A stretch of DNA of 64,000 nt, from assembly GCF_027580225.2 (NCBI RefSeq), contig NC_073358.2:47702001-47766000 (forward strand). Reading direction: 5' to 3'. Under the pieces are notes generated by a model. It ran no database searches and was not told where the DNA came from. It was given only the letters and a program-made list of their open reading frames with translations. The position numbers were made by a program, and so were the translations under genes. The stretch is from Misgurnus anguillicaudatus (Eukaryota > Chordata > Actinopteri > Cypriniformes > Cobitidae). Of the stretch, positions 22,628 through 34,470 are shown piece after piece (position 1 is the first letter of the stretch; each line of letters opens with the position of its first letter).

Positions 22628-23013
22628 TGTGGAGGTCATCACACCACTGATCTACTGACCGTCCTTCAACGAGATGCCCAGCCGATGCCTGACCAGTGAC
22701 CACCGGCGGAACCTGTTTAATTTGCTTACCAGTTGACATACCCCGATAGTTATATATGTATCTCTCTCTCAAGGGTTTTTCCCTCCTAGGAGTTTTTGCC
22801 ACTGGACTAGCCAGAAGGGTTTTCCTCCTAGGGGGTTTTGTCATCCCCTGGAGAGTCCGCCACCTTTGACTTTACTTACTACTTTACTGTATACGTTACA
22901 TTATTACTACACTCGCTTTTCTATGCTTTTCCTACATCTATTAATGTAAAGCTGCTTTGAAATAATTAAAAATTGTGAAAAGCGTTATATAAATAAAACT
23001 GAATTGAATTGTA
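22628..23013 (+). repeat. Dispersed repeat with LINE/SINE-like 3' tail
   Basis: The stretch ends aaagctgctttgaaat, gaaaagcgttatataaat, aaaactgaattgaattg. This kind of tail, closed by short ATTGA repeats, is typical of L2-type LINEs and SINEs sharing their 3' end in fish. The paired phrases aagggtttttccctcctagg and aagggttttcctcctagg in the body are also repeat-like. Class assignment is an inference. Confidence 0.5.
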
Positions 23014-23025
23014 TGTGTTTGACAG

Positions 23026-23152
23026 GACATGGATTTATTGAGTGCCGGGATCGCACAGCAGTCCATCGGATTTTTATCTTCCTGCCCGGACAGAATCTTA
23101 AACATCCCTAGAGAAGCCAAAAAGTGGACTATTAATATTTGTCACACAGCAG
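23026..23152 (+). other. Isolated exon-like open segment
   Basis: A good acceptor (gtgtttgacag) and a good donor (cacagcag|gtacag) bound 127 bp that is open in one frame: DMDLLSAGIAQQSIGFLSSC, PDRILNIPREAKKWTINICH, TA. If not spliced, the Met frame ends at a TGA just after 23160 (45 codons). I do not recognise the peptide. It begins 13 bases after the end of a dispersed repeat. It could be an exon of an unplaced downstream gene, a non-coding RNA exon, or chance. Confidence 0.25.
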
Positions 23153-24663
23153 GTACAGCGATCTGAATTACAGCCTGAATGATTCATTTCACAGTTAATG
23201 TCACTATTAATTGATTAGTTTAATGGAGGTAAATGTCAAATTCAAAGCACTTTGCAATAAATATACACTATGTTTAATATTTTGACAAATTCAGCAGATG
23301 ATGATGAATCGCAGTACATTTAAAACCGAGACTTTTGTTTTGTGTTTTTCCTATGAATGACCAATCAAGACCGTAAATCTTATTTTGCTAGTTCACATAT
23401 CAACCTAATTATCACCGCTTGATACACACATGTGCATCATCGCTCATCAGTTTCTGCCCTTCCTCGATACAATGTCTTCACTTCTTGACGAGTGACAGCT
23501 TGATTGACAGCTGGTTCGAAGCGTATTGACAGACTGTCAAAGTGGAGAGATGGATGTGCTTTAGGAGGCAAGCATGTCACTTTGTGTCTCATCAGCCTTT
23601 GGGATGGCAGAAGGGGACCTTGGATTAAAATGCTTCTTTAGGATTTACCAAGGTGAAGGGAATAGAAACTTCACTTTGTAAAAATCGGTGCTTGCACTGT
23701 GCCAGTGATAATCAATGGCAACTTTTTTGCCTTGGTTATTTATTGTAGTTTGATTACAACTTTGGCCTGGGGGACACACTGGGCCAATTTCCAATTTTTA
23801 AACAATTTTAAATCCAGGAAGACCACAGACATAAGGACACTTTGGAGTTATTTTTAACAACCTAATTGCGCACAATGAATAGATGATGTGACACAGGACA
23901 TGATGATTTGACACGTGACACGAGATTGCACAGAATCGCCAGATCAAACATGATGTTGTGATACTCTTGCATGACACATTATTACCACATCTTGATCATT
24001 AGGCGAACCAAAAGTTCCCCCTTAATATCTACTGTGGTTACGGCCTTGATGAAAACACTTGTACTGTTGCCGTAGTTGTATGATTTAATATTCTTTCTCA
24101 TCACTTCTCTCTCTGTCATGTCATGTTTTGTTTCAGCTATAAAAGCATACAACATCGTTCAAAGCATGCTCGCTTTTATTTTCTTTTGTGGCTGTCCTGT
24201 AGAAGGCAGCCCAGTCGAGTCATAAATATTAAACATGTCTGATATTGACGATCTGGGATCAGGGAGGCTCCGATGCGATCAGGAGAAACAAAATAATCAC
24301 ACCACACATCGTAGGATTTTTCATGGACAAAAAAAGCATTTAATCGTGTCACACTCCCATGATGGCCTGGGGTGCAAATTGTATTAATAATCACAGGCTT
24401 AAAATCTTCACGTGTGTGGCCAGCCTTATTTACATGGCATAGCTTAAAAGGATTTTGGTTGCCCACACTGTTAAAAAATGGTCAAATTATGTACCCCAGC
24501 TGTCACTGGGGCAATATCCTTTATAAAAGGTCCTAACATGTACAGATATACATTTATACATTTTGAATCTCTTTCAACTCTCGACGCTCAGCGCCGAGCA
24601 CTTTAAATAAGGGGCACTTTAATAAAGGTTCTTTACCAGGCTGTATGGATCCACATATAATCT
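23153..24663. other. Unassigned intergenic sequence, apparently unique
   Basis: The sequence is of mixed composition with no recognised repeat for most of its length. Positions 24470-24620 include text (aactctcgacgctcagcgc) like the element at 54616-55608, so a repeat fragment ends here. The reverse 96-codon frame at 24176-24466 has no recognisable domain. Confidence 0.5.
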
Positions 24664-24784
24664 TTAACTCTTTCCCCCGCCATTGACGGGTTATCCCATC
24701 AATTAAGAGAAAACATTTGCATGAAAAAACGTGTTCCTAATGAGTTTTTATGTTACTCTGTAATACCGCGAGTATCCACTAGAT

Positions 24785-25063
24785 CAGTGGTTCCCAAACT
24801 TTTTCAGCGTGCGGCCCCCCTTGTGTACGGTGCATTCCTTCGGGCCCCCCAAAGAAAATTTGTGACAAAAAACTGTTCTAAAACTCAACATTTTAATAAA
24901 AAAAGCATTAAACTATACAAAAAAGTAGTGCTTTTGGTTAGTAGCCTTATTTTTTTTAGGTTTAATTACACAGAATTCATGATAAATTAATGTATTTCAT
25001 AAAATGTCATAAAACTGGGGCCCCCCTGGCATCATCTCGCGGCCCCCAGTTTGAAAACCACTG
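24785..25063. mobile_element. hAT-type MITE, copy 1
   Basis: The 279-bp element has ends CAGTGGTTCCCAAACTTTTT and CAGTTTGAAAACCACTG and is flanked by 8-bp duplications (cactagat 24777-24784, tactagat 25064-25071; 7 of 8 identical). The 8-bp duplication and CAGTGGTTC terminus are hAT features. It is closely related to 44088-44381. It contains no transposase. Confidence 0.85.
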
Positions 25064-25353
25064 TACTAGATGACACTTACCCACTTTGTAAAAAATATAA
25101 GCAAAAAATGATTTACTAATTTTACACTCTGTGCATGTTTTAATAATCATTCTGAATCTGATCTCTATCAAATTCCTTAAAATGCAATTATTTCAGCTTT
25201 TTGCTAAAAAAAAAATCATATTTAAGGGTTTAAAAGCAGAGAAAAAATATAGATAGGATGAAAAAAATTCCCCCCCCCCCCGTTTGTTTGTTTATGTATT
25301 GTTTGTTTGAAGGCAGAGGGTCTGTTCTTTCATTTGATATATTTGTATGTATA

Positions 25354-25780
25354 TTAGTTCCTCCAGAAAAACGTGATTATGCGATTGCATGATTCAACAC
25401 ATAATCAGCCAAAGTCTGCATATTTATGCGGGTGCCGCATTTTTTCAAATACACCACACTTTCGCATCATAAATTGCAGATTTCGGTGTGCAAAATATGC
25501 GGGGCTTGCATAATTTCATAATCCCCGCATTTTCGTAGCAAAAAGTCACATATATCTTAGCAGAAGGTTGAAAAATGTTGCTGTTGCCATGGGAACGTTA
25601 TGAAGTGACGTGATTATGTGACGTGAACATCATTCAAAAGCTGCAAACAGTTTGCAAGTTCCCGCAGTTTTTGCAATTTCATCACATAAAATTGCATAAA
25701 TATCCCGCCTATTCCATCGTATTTTTTAAGAAAACCTGCCGCAATATCAAAGATTTTTGCCCACAACAATCACAAAAAAA
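25354..25780. repeat. Dispersed repeat inserted in family C MITE
   Basis: The host sequence tgtatgtatat before 25354 resumes as tatttagaagaatatt after about 25780, as judged against the uninterrupted copy at 40555-40610. The inserted part contains gcgattgcatgattcaacac and several gca-tgcgg motifs. Class unknown. Confidence 0.5.
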
Positions 25781-26057
25781 TATATATTTAGAAGAATATT
25801 TTCCTGGAAGGAATTTTGTGAAACTTTTGTGAAAATCACAAAAAATGCTGGCAGGCAACTTTTCAAAAAAAGGCTGGCGGGGAATGAGTTAACATCCACA
25901 GAAATTTTTGGTTGCACAAAATTTCTTTATAGTGATAAAAGTTTCAAAACACTATTCAAATTAAGATTTTTTTCTTAATAAACATGTCACTGAAAGGTTC
26001 TTTGGGAACCCAAAATTGTTCCTCTGTGGCAGGGGATCTTGATTTACCTTCACTTAA

Positions 26058-26317
26058 AGGCATAGTTCACCCAAAAAAGAAACAAAAGGAAGATATTTTG
26101 ATAAATGCTGGTAACCTCACAGTTTACCATACCTACACACTTCCATAGTAGGAAAAACAAATACTATGGAAGTCATCAGGTATCGTCAACTGAAATTACC
26201 ATCATCTATCAAAATTTATTTTTTGTATTCAACAAAAGAAAGAAACTCATACAGGTTTAGCACAACATGAAGGGAAGTAAATAATAGAATTTTCATTTTT
26301 GGGTCAACTATCCCTAT
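26058..26317. mobile_element. MITE with GGCATAGTTCACCCAAAAA ends
   Basis: The left end AGGCATAGTTCACCCAAAAA pairs with TTTTTGGGTCAACTATCCCT at the right. TTAA is intact at the left (26054-26057) and degraded at the right (ataag). Interior inverted motifs ttccatagta / tactatggaa are present. A left-end fragment of the same family is at 5207-5245. Confidence 0.65.
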
Positions 26318-27755
26318 AAGAGGAAAAATTTGTAATTTTTTAAATAAAAATCCTGTCCCATTTTAATGTGGACAGTTTTACCTGAATAGCTACATTACTC
26401 TCAACAATCCAATAATGAGATTTTAAAAACAGAACTTTTCACTCAAAGTGGAAAAACCGGAGCCATGTCTAGGGGCCAAATAAGTTATGCACTTTTAGTT
26501 TTCTAAAAAAAAAAGAGAAAATATTTTTGCACTTTTATTTTGTGCTGCTAGTGGATTATACATCAGGCACATTTATTTTCATCTTTAACCAACACTAAAT
26601 ATATTTTACTATAAAATATACACTTCAAACAAGCCAATGACAAATAGTGCAGAAGTGTAGTAGGCTGCCTCACTTGTCAGTGCTTGTTTTCGTCGCCTTA
26701 CCCGTGACGCTAATAAATGACATTGAGTTCGGTGGCTTGTTTCTCTGCTTCAATTGCTTTAATAAGTTTCAGGTGACTTACAAATACCCCTTGACAGCCA
26801 GTAAGACTGCAGTGTGTGCGCATTAATTATGCTTTGCCCTCACGTCCATACAACTCCTGCTTTATTTTGTATTTGCGTCATTGGACATAACGGTCATCTC
26901 AAAGGACTGCCTGCAGAAATCACTATGAGCCTTTCAGATGATCAATGGGGAGCATCGAGCCCGCGTGCGTGCGCTCACACAATCCACAAAGTTATGCAAA
27001 TCGTATCTATGCGACAGAATGTGGCGTGTTGAAATGTCAGGTGGGTGTACTAATCATTTACCTTTTTTGTTCTCCCTCGTTCTTTGTCTCTTTCACCTTC
27101 TGTTTATTTTACCTTCATGCTACCCACCCTCTCTTTTACTCAGGGGGTCTTGGTGGTCCAGTAACTTGAGTCATCATTACTGGGGCTTTGAGTCCGGTAT
27201 AGTTTTGTATTTTTTTTTGTATCTTTATTTTTATGATTGTGAAGTTCTTTGTCAGGCTGTATGGATCCATGAAGAAAATTTTTCGAAACATCTTTCGATT
27301 TAATGTGAACACGGTCTCTATCAGATTTTTTTTGACTAATGTGTTTTTCACTTTTAATGTGGAAATAAAGTCAGAATTTAATGCACCTGCTGATTGCATA
27401 CAGGCCAGGACTGCTGTGTGTATCCTGCGAGAGTGCATTAGTGAACATCTAAAACTCTCACAGCATCAAATCATTGATCCGACGACTCAAGCCGAGCGTT
27501 TCATAACTCTTTGTTCCCCCTCACGTTTTATTTTCTCTCCCATCTTCATGTCCTTCCCATCAACAGTGGTGTCTCTTTGGTAGACCGGGGGGAATAATAC
27601 CGGGGCAATATCAGTCTAAACTCATTAGGCTGTCCAGTCACAGCAGGGTGGCCGGTCGGAGTTTTGCTCATCTTACAGTTCTGCGTTCCAGTCCGTTAAT
27701 CGCACCTGGACCCAGTCCATGCCGGCATTTTTATGGAAGTCGAGAACTTCCATGT
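26318..27755. other. Unassigned intergenic sequence, apparently unique
   Basis: Several overlapping open frames on both strands (26814-27583) have no recognisable domains and no consistent splice structure. The 121-codon frame at 26938-27303 is low-complexity towards its end (Leu/Phe/Tyr rich). No gene is claimed. Confidence 0.5.
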
Positions 27756-27812
27756 GCACTCTTAAAAATAAAGGTTCGCAGCGAGGTCATAGAAGAACCA
27801 TTTTTGGTTCCA

Positions 27813-29609
27813 CAAGGAAGCGTTTACTTGCCCTCAAGCAATCCGAGATACACGTCCATCATCTTTCAGACGAACAAATTTGGGGTTATTTCAGTAAATG
27901 TTTTACAAGCGGATAATGGAATAAAACAAGGATCAGTAAACAACTTCTGACTTTGAAGCCCAAAAAAGTGCATCCATCCTTCAGAGGAGGTATCCACACG
28001 GCTCCAAGTGGTTAAAGGAATAGTCTACTCATTTTCAATATTAAAATATGTTATTACCTTAACTAAGAATTGTTGATACATCCCTCTATCATCTGTCTGC
28101 GTGCACGTAAGCGCTGGAGCGCGCTGCGACGCTTCGATAGCATTTAGCTTAGCCCCATTCATTCAATGGTACCATTTAGAGATAAAGTTAGAAGTGACCA
28201 AACACATCAACGTTTTTCCTATTTAAGACGAGTATACGAGCAAGTTTGGTGGTACAAAATAAAACGTAGCGCTTTTCTAAGCGGATTTAAAAGAGGAACT
28301 ATATTTTATGGCGTAATAGCACTTTTGGGAGTACTTGGACTCGGCGCAGTAACACCCTCCCTCTCCCATTATGAGAGGGAGAAGGGGAGCGGACTTTTCA
28401 GGCGAGTCGAAGTACTCCCAAAAGTGCTATTACGCCATAAAATATAGTTCCTCTTTTAAATCCGCTTAGAAAAGCGCTACATTTTATTTTGTACCAGAAA
28501 AACTTGCTCGTATACCTACTCGTCTTCAATAGGAAAAACGTTGATGTGTTTGGTCACTTCTAACTTTATCTCTAAATGGTACCATTGAATGAATGGGGCT
28601 AAGCTAAATTCTATCGAAGCGCGCTTCGGCGCTTGCGTGCACGCGCACAGATGGTGGAGGGATGTGTCAACAGTTCTTGGTTGAGGTGATGACATGTTTT
28701 GGTGTTGAAAATGAGTAGACTATTCCTTTAATAAAGGTCTTTGCGGGTAATTGATGCGATATTGTAAGAAATATACCCATAGTTTAAACTTTATAAACTA
28801 AAAACTAGCTTTCAGTAATGACCCAACGGGCACTTACTACGCTAATACTGCATCCGAAACCGCCTACTTCCATACTATATAGTAAGCGAGGCGAGTAGTA
28901 TGTCCGAATACATAGTATTCCAAAATCAGTATGCGAAAATTACCTGGATGACCTAATACTTTCGGTTTAAATTTTGAAGTGTGCATATGACGGACACGTA
29001 ACTATCCCATGATGCCCTGGGAACGGAGCTATTCAGCAAAGAAGAAGAGGCGTCGTCATATTAGGAAATGGAGGAAAGCGGCGATGCGGCTGTATTCACG
29101 CTGGTATGACATGATGTAATGACGGCATATGTCATGTGATGTATCAACATGGCGGATGTAGTACATCCGATTCCTACAGTACCTACTGTTTTAATGATCA
29201 TTAAGTAGGTACTTTATCTCATTCAGTACGTACTGTACAATATGCGATTTGGGGCGCAGCCTAAAACTCCAAGATGGCGGCGTTACGGGAAGCTAGCTAA
29301 AAAATCTAGAAAGTTTGAAATCTATTTGAAAATTATTAAATATTTTTCTTACAAAATCAAATCAGTTACCCACAGAAGACCTTTATTAACACACTGGAGC
29401 CGTGTGGATTACCTCTGTGAAGTATGGATGCATTTTTTAGGGGAAAATAGTTTCCTGATCCCTGTTTTCTACCATTATAAGCTTGGAAAAATATTTACTA
29501 AAATAACTTAAAATGTGTTCGTCTGAAAGATGATGGACATGTGTATCTCGAATTGCTTGAGGGTGAGTTAATCATGGAGTCATTTTTATTTTTGGCTGGA
29601 GTAGCCCTT
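27813..29609. mobile_element. Foldback element, family A, second copy with nested palindrome
   Basis: The arms match 447-3240 (cctcaagcaatccgagatac at the left; gtatctcgaattgcttgagg at the right) and the right end is GGCTGGAGTAGCCCT before TTAA (29610-29613). The left terminus has been replaced by a short unrelated repeat (27757-27812, cactcttaaaaataaagg...ggttcc). A 712-bp palindrome is inserted at 28016-28727. Confidence 0.65.
28016..28727. mobile_element. Nearly perfect 712-bp foldback element
   Basis: The arms run from AGGAATAGTCTACTCATTTTC to its complement, with only a few mismatches over about 330 bp each and a short centre near 28360-28375. TTAA flanks both ends (28012-28015, 28728-28731). 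The related family A sequence at 687-707 lacks the insert and shows a TTAA in the same context, serving as an empty site. The 93-codon frame at 28166-28447 crosses the palindrome centre and is not a gene. Confidence 0.8.
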
Positions 29610-29636
29610 TAAAAACACCATTTCTATAGCTTTTAA

Positions 29637-30831
29637 AGGAATATTCCAGAAAAATCCAGATAATTTACTCACCACCATGTCATCCAAAATGTTGATGTCA
29701 TTCTTTGTTCAGTCCAGAATAAATTATGTTTTTTGAGGAAAACATACCAGGATTTTTTTCATTTTAATGTAATTTAATAGAGCCCAACATTTAAAGCAAC
29801 ACTATGTAGTTTTTCAACCTTTAAATAATGTCTCTAAAATTACTTCAGTGGTAGAACAACTCTTAACTGGACAAATTCTACTGCTGCTGCAACCTGAGCA
29901 GCCTCCTAGCTGCTACAAGCACACTCTGAAAGTCGAGGTGGAGGGTAGAGCACACAGCCCCGCCCCTCCCCCTGCCTGCAGAAGAGTGTCTGATACCAGG
30001 CACTGTTGCACTTTTCAACCACATGGGGGAGCCGTAAGTCAATTTTACATGGAAAATACATAGTGTTGCTTTAATACTTAACTCAACACTTAACAGTTTT
30101 TTTCAACGGATTTTCAAAGGACTATAAACGATCCCAAACGAGAAATAAGGGTCTTGTCTAGCGAAGCGATTGTCATTTTTGACAAGGAAAGTAAAAAATA
30201 TATACTTTTAAACCACAACTTTTCGTCAAGGTCCGGTCCAGCGTGACCTAACGTAAATGCGTAGTGACGTAGGGAGGTCACGTGTTACATATATAAAATG
30301 CAGATTTGCGGACCATTTTAAACAATAAACTGACACAAAGACATTAATTAGTATCAGTTGACATACAACAACGTAGGAACGGTGCTCTTTCAAGACACTT
30401 GTAAACACTGGGGCGGAGTTTCGCGTTCGTCCTCTGTGACCTCTTGACGTCATGACGTATTGCGGTGATGTAGTGGGGTCAGCTGGCGTATCACGACAGG
30501 ATCTACATGACGAGAAGTTGTGCTTTAAAAGTGTATATTTGTTATTTTTCTTTGTCAAAAATGACAATTGTTTTGCTAGAAAAGACCCTTATGCCTCGTT
30601 TGGGATTGTTTATAGTCCTTTGAAACTCTGTTGAAAAAAACTGTTAAGTGTTGAGTTAAGTATTAAATGATGGGCTCTATTAAAGTCCAATAAAATTAGA
30701 AAAATCCTGCAATGTTTTCCTCAAAAAACATAATTTCTTCTCGACTGAACAAAGAAAGACATCAACATTTTGGATGATATGGTGGTGAGTAAATTATCTG
30801 GATTTTTCTTTTAAGAAAATGGACTAATCCT
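29637..30831. mobile_element. Foldback element, family B, with inverted loop and nested MITE
   Basis: TTAA is at 29633-29636 and 30832-30835. The arms match 8365-9177. The central loop module (about 30230-30480) is in the opposite orientation to that in the 8365 and 31893 copies. A TTAA MITE is inserted at 29795-30070. The open frame at 30226-30567 on the minus strand matches the loop-encoded peptide of the 8506 frame because the DNA is homologous. Confidence 0.75.
29795..30070. mobile_element. MITE with AGCAACACTA ends, copy 1
   Basis: The ends AGCAACACTATGTAGTTTTT and TACATAGTGTTGCT are flanked by TTAA at 29791-29794 and 30071-30074. It is inserted in the left arm of a family B foldback. 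The intact right arm of the same foldback (30655-30672) shows the uninterrupted site with a single TTAA, so the TTAA was duplicated on insertion. Confidence 0.8.
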
Positions 30832-30844
30832 TTAATAGTCTATG

Positions 30845-31390
30845 TAACATTTTTTAAGGACGTCACGTCAGCAATTCGACAAATAGATGGTAAGCTGTTT
30901 TATGCCCCGTTTACACGAAGGAAAGATGCAGATATTTCCCTGCAGTTTGGCCTCTCGTTTACATGAAAACCCAATTTTTATAACAGAAAACGATTCATTT
31001 TTCTAAAACATCCGGTCAAAGTGGAGATTTCTGATAACCCCGTTATGTGTTGCCGTGTCAACTGGGAGAAACAGGGTTTTACGTTCTGAAACGTCACAAC
31101 GTGCGCCAGAAAATGCTTAACGTCATATTAGCGCCCTATGTTTGCTGTTTTGAAAGGAACAGGAAGTCGCTCGTGTTATTTGTTGGTGTCGATTCTGAGG
31201 ATTTTGATTGGCTTGCATGGCTTTATTCTTCCCCTTACACTGCCACCCATAGGTTTGGCATAGTTATTATGGCGCTTGACGGCGTATTTATGCGGGTTGA
31301 TGTTAAGTTTTTTGAAAACGATGTGTGCACGATGTTATTATTGAAAACGGAGGCGGGGAAAAATATTTGTTTGTCTAAATACCTGGCTAT
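30845..31390. repeat. Probable dispersed repeat, partial
   Basis: The phrases gccccgtttacacgaaggaa and tcgtttacatgaaaaccc are typical of a cyprinid repeat end, but the opposite terminus is not clear (ggaggcggggaaaaat near 31350). The 115-codon frame at 31047-31394 falls inside and has no recognisable domain. Confidence 0.4.
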
Positions 31391-31888
31391 GTAAAAATGT
31401 GCCCTTAAACAACTTTGGTGAAGAAATATGATTGGCTTATGGTTGGTTATGATTGGCCCGAAGCTGTCAGCGTGGTCTGACGTTGTCCGTTCTAAATGCC
31501 AGTAATCTTTATTTTTCGTTCATGCATAGCGCTTACAGTAAATGACCGGTAATCTTACAACCTCTCTTACTGGTAAATTGACAGCACTTATTTACCAGAA
31601 AGGTTCTGTTCACACATGACCTGATAACTTTGATAAATTTACCAGTAAATTGCCATTAAAGACTGTATGTGTGAAAGGGACTATTCTGTCGAAGCCAACT
31701 GGTATATAACTGCTGTTTGTAGACGGTAAATGGTCTGTGAATTGTCTGTGGGCGATGAGACACCCGGCCTGTCAGAAGTAGTGTGGTTTCTACTGTTGAC
31801 ATTCAGCTCTTCTTTACAGGTTATGTTTAACAAACCATAGTGTTTCAGAGTCTCATTTGTGTAATGGCAGCTTTATCCCATGGTAATG
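31391..31888. other. Unassigned spacer
   Basis: The short inverted phrases accggtaatctta and taccagtaaa around 31545-31650 suggest an old repeat. Nothing else was seen. Confidence 0.4.
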
Positions 31889-31892
31889 TTAA

Positions 31893-32783
31893 AGGATAAG
31901 TCAATTTTCTTAAAAAAAATCCAGATAATTTACTCACCACCATGTCATCCAAAATGTTGATGTCTTTCTTTGTTCAGTCGAGGAGAAATTATGTTTTTTG
32001 AGGAAAACATTCCAGGATTTTTCTTATTTTAATGGACTTTAATGGACCCCAATACTTTACATTTTTAATGCAGTTTAAAATTGCAGTTTCAAAGGACTCT
32101 AAATGATCCCAAAGAGGCACAAGGGTCTTATCTAGCGAAACGATTGTCATTTTTGACAAAACAAAATAAAAATATGCACTTTTAAACCACAACTTCTCGC
32201 CTATCTTCGGTCCTTTGACGCGCCAGCGCGACCTCACGTAATACGTCATCACGTCAAGAGGTCACGGATGACGTATCAAAACTACGACCCAGTGTTTACA
32301 AGTGTGGATAAAAAGGACCGTTCCAACATTGTTGCATGTGGAATGATACTAATTAATGTATTTGTGTCAGTTTATTGTTTAAAATGGTCCACAAATGTGT
32401 GTTTCATATATGCCACACGTGACCTTTCCACGGCATTACGCAATTACGTGAGGTCGCGCTGGTAGACGAGACGAGAAGTTGTGGTTTAAAAGTGGATATT
32501 TTTTATTTTTCTTGTCAAAAATGACAATCGTTTCGCTAGATAAGACCCTTATTCCTTGTTTGGGATCGTTTACAGTCCTTTAACACTGCAATTTTAAACT
32601 GCATTAAAACTGTTACGTGTTGGGGTCCATTAAAGTCCATTAAAATGAGAAAAATCCTGGAATATTTTCCAAAAAAAAAAAAACATAAATTCTTCCCGAA
32701 TGAACAAAGACAGACATCCACATTTTGGATGACATGGTGGTGATCCAATTATCTGATGTTTTTTAAGAAAATCGACTAATCCT
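31893..32783. mobile_element. Foldback element, family B, third full copy
   Basis: The ends AGGATAAGTCAATTTTCTT and AAGAAAATCGACTAATCCT are flanked by TTAA (31889-31892, 32784-32787). The loop module orientation is the same as in 8365-9177. The frames at 31989-32252 (minus) and 32268-32465 (plus) are inside it. Confidence 0.75.
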
Positions 32784-32787
32784 TTAA

Positions 32788-34120
32788 AGTATGCTGAGTC
32801 AGCACAGTACCAGTCTAATGTCTGTTTGTTTGTGTGTTTTTCTGTCCGTATTGACTTCAAACTTCAAGGCTTTTAAGACTTGGATTGAAAAGGTTTAGAC
32901 ATTTAAACTTTTTATTTTGCAAACTTTTTTGCTTAATGACCTTTTTCACAATGTTAAGAGTGGCTAATAAAGAGTTAACAGTTTTATTTCAATTCCAATT
33001 CTATGGAGAAAATCCTCAGCAATAGTGTTGAATAATGAATTTGTGCATGGTTTGTCTTAAAGCATATTTAAAACACCACATAGACATATGAACAACAATA
33101 AAAGCTTGATTTTAACCTCAGGAGTACTTTAATACGTTTACAGAGACTTTCTTAGAGATTTAACATTTCATTCAAATTAACCATAGTTTAACCTGGAAAA
33201 TCCTGATTTTTATAGTAGCAAGACAAATTACAACCCCAGTTTATGGATCACACTAAAGGTCAGCAAGTTATTACCATCCACGAGCCAATGTAAAGACATT
33301 TTAAGGCTTGTAAGAGAAGAAAAGTTTGTCCTTTTTTCTTGCTGGATTATTTGTTGGCATGTGCCACCTTGCATTACATTGTTGAGAGGAGATTACACAG
33401 TTTGGGTATTGTTGTTGTCCCGCAGGCTTCAAAGCAGCGTTAAACTAATGTTTCTCCTGGCAGTCTGAACAGATGCATTCTCTTAACAACTCGCTTCAGG
33501 AATTCAGTTGAAGAAACCGAGATATTGTTGCAGTGTTGTTCTCTTTCAGGAAGTGACACATTGAAATCCTTGAGGTTTGATTTCCTGTCACTTTATTGTT
33601 ATCATTTTGGCTTCCAGAATTCATGCGCAGTCGGTCCCAAACCCTATGTTGCCAGATCAATGGATAAGAGCGCAGAGAGTTAATCAGCATTGGGAGAAAC
33701 CAGCCCTTTCTTTCTCTCTTACTCTCTTTCATAACACCTTTAACATTTTGCTTTTGCCGTCACATATGCACTTGTCACATCAATGCAGGAAACGGGCTCA
33801 CGATGTCACAGCCTGTCAGTATTTTCACCTCACTATTTTTAGAGAAATGAACGTCGAGCATAAAAGCCACAGAGAGGATGTGCTGCTTTTTTCGGTTGTC
33901 TTCTTCAAAAGAGCTCTTCTTTTTTTCCTCTCTCTCTCCCCTCCTCATCCTCATCTCACCTGCTGTTTTGTCACATTGCCTTCTTTTCGTTCTGTCTTTC
34001 TATGTTTTTCCCTCTTTGTCTGTTTGTTGATCATAACAACTTGATGTCATGTCATGTGGCAGTGTCATTTTTTTAAACTTTGTATTTTTGCAGTATTCAA
34101 CATTTCATATGGGTTTCATT
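32788..34120. other. Unassigned intergenic sequence, apparently unique
   Basis: No repeat was recognised. The 155-codon frame at 33577-34044 on the plus strand is rich in Leu, Phe, Ser and His over a pyrimidine-rich tract (33890-34030) and has no domain or splice signal of note, so it is not called a gene. Confidence 0.5.
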
Positions 34121-34213
34121 TTTTTCTGTCTATGTATCTCTCTGTCTGACCATGGGTCTGTCTGTCTAACTATGTGTGTCCGTCCGTCTGTCATGTGTCT
34201 CTCCGTCCGTCCT

Positions 34214-34470
34214 TCTAGCTGCCCTACAAAACCAAAGCGCAGTAACTACGCATTTGGTCAAAATTGAGTTAAGGGTTGAAAAAGGCTTTGTGAGATCTGT
34301 TGTGTCTTGTGACAAAGTCTCATGGTTCAATTTTTTCGCATTTCAGAGAAACGTGTGTGCCAAAATTGCAGTAACATGTTTGACTGGCTGGTGTAAAAAC
34401 TTTAAGGGCATTTGTCTTGGTTTCAGTGTTTGTTAACTTTAGTAACTGCCCTTAGCCTTTGTAGGGCAGT
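34214..34470. mobile_element. MITE inserted in the satellite
   Basis: The ends CTGCCCTACAAAACCAAAG and CCTTTGTAGGGCAG are inverted repeats, followed inward by gcagtaactac and gtaactgc. Satellite sequence stands on both sides. The flanking duplication is not clear. Confidence 0.65.

Larger units (their letters stand above)
24668..25888. mobile_element. Family C MITE carrying two further insertions
   Basis: The left end CTCTTTCCCCCGCCATTGACG and the right end CTGGCGGGGAATGAG are flanked by TTAA (24664-24667, 25889-25892). The element is split by a hAT MITE at 24785-25063 and by another repeat at about 25354-25780 (starting near ccagaaaaacgtgattatgc). With the insertions removed it matches the copy at 40208-40688 in order and spacing. 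Confidence 0.7.

Noticed and set aside
22409..22844. Open frames of HTHT and CVCV type
   Set aside because: Products of the CA microsatellite.
26814..27583. Cluster of overlapping open frames on both strands
   Set aside because: Frames overlap on opposite strands without any domain, and none shows exon boundaries.
33577..34044. 155-codon forward open frame
   Set aside because: It spans a pyrimidine-rich tract that lowers stop frequency. The peptide is low in complexity towards its end and unknown.
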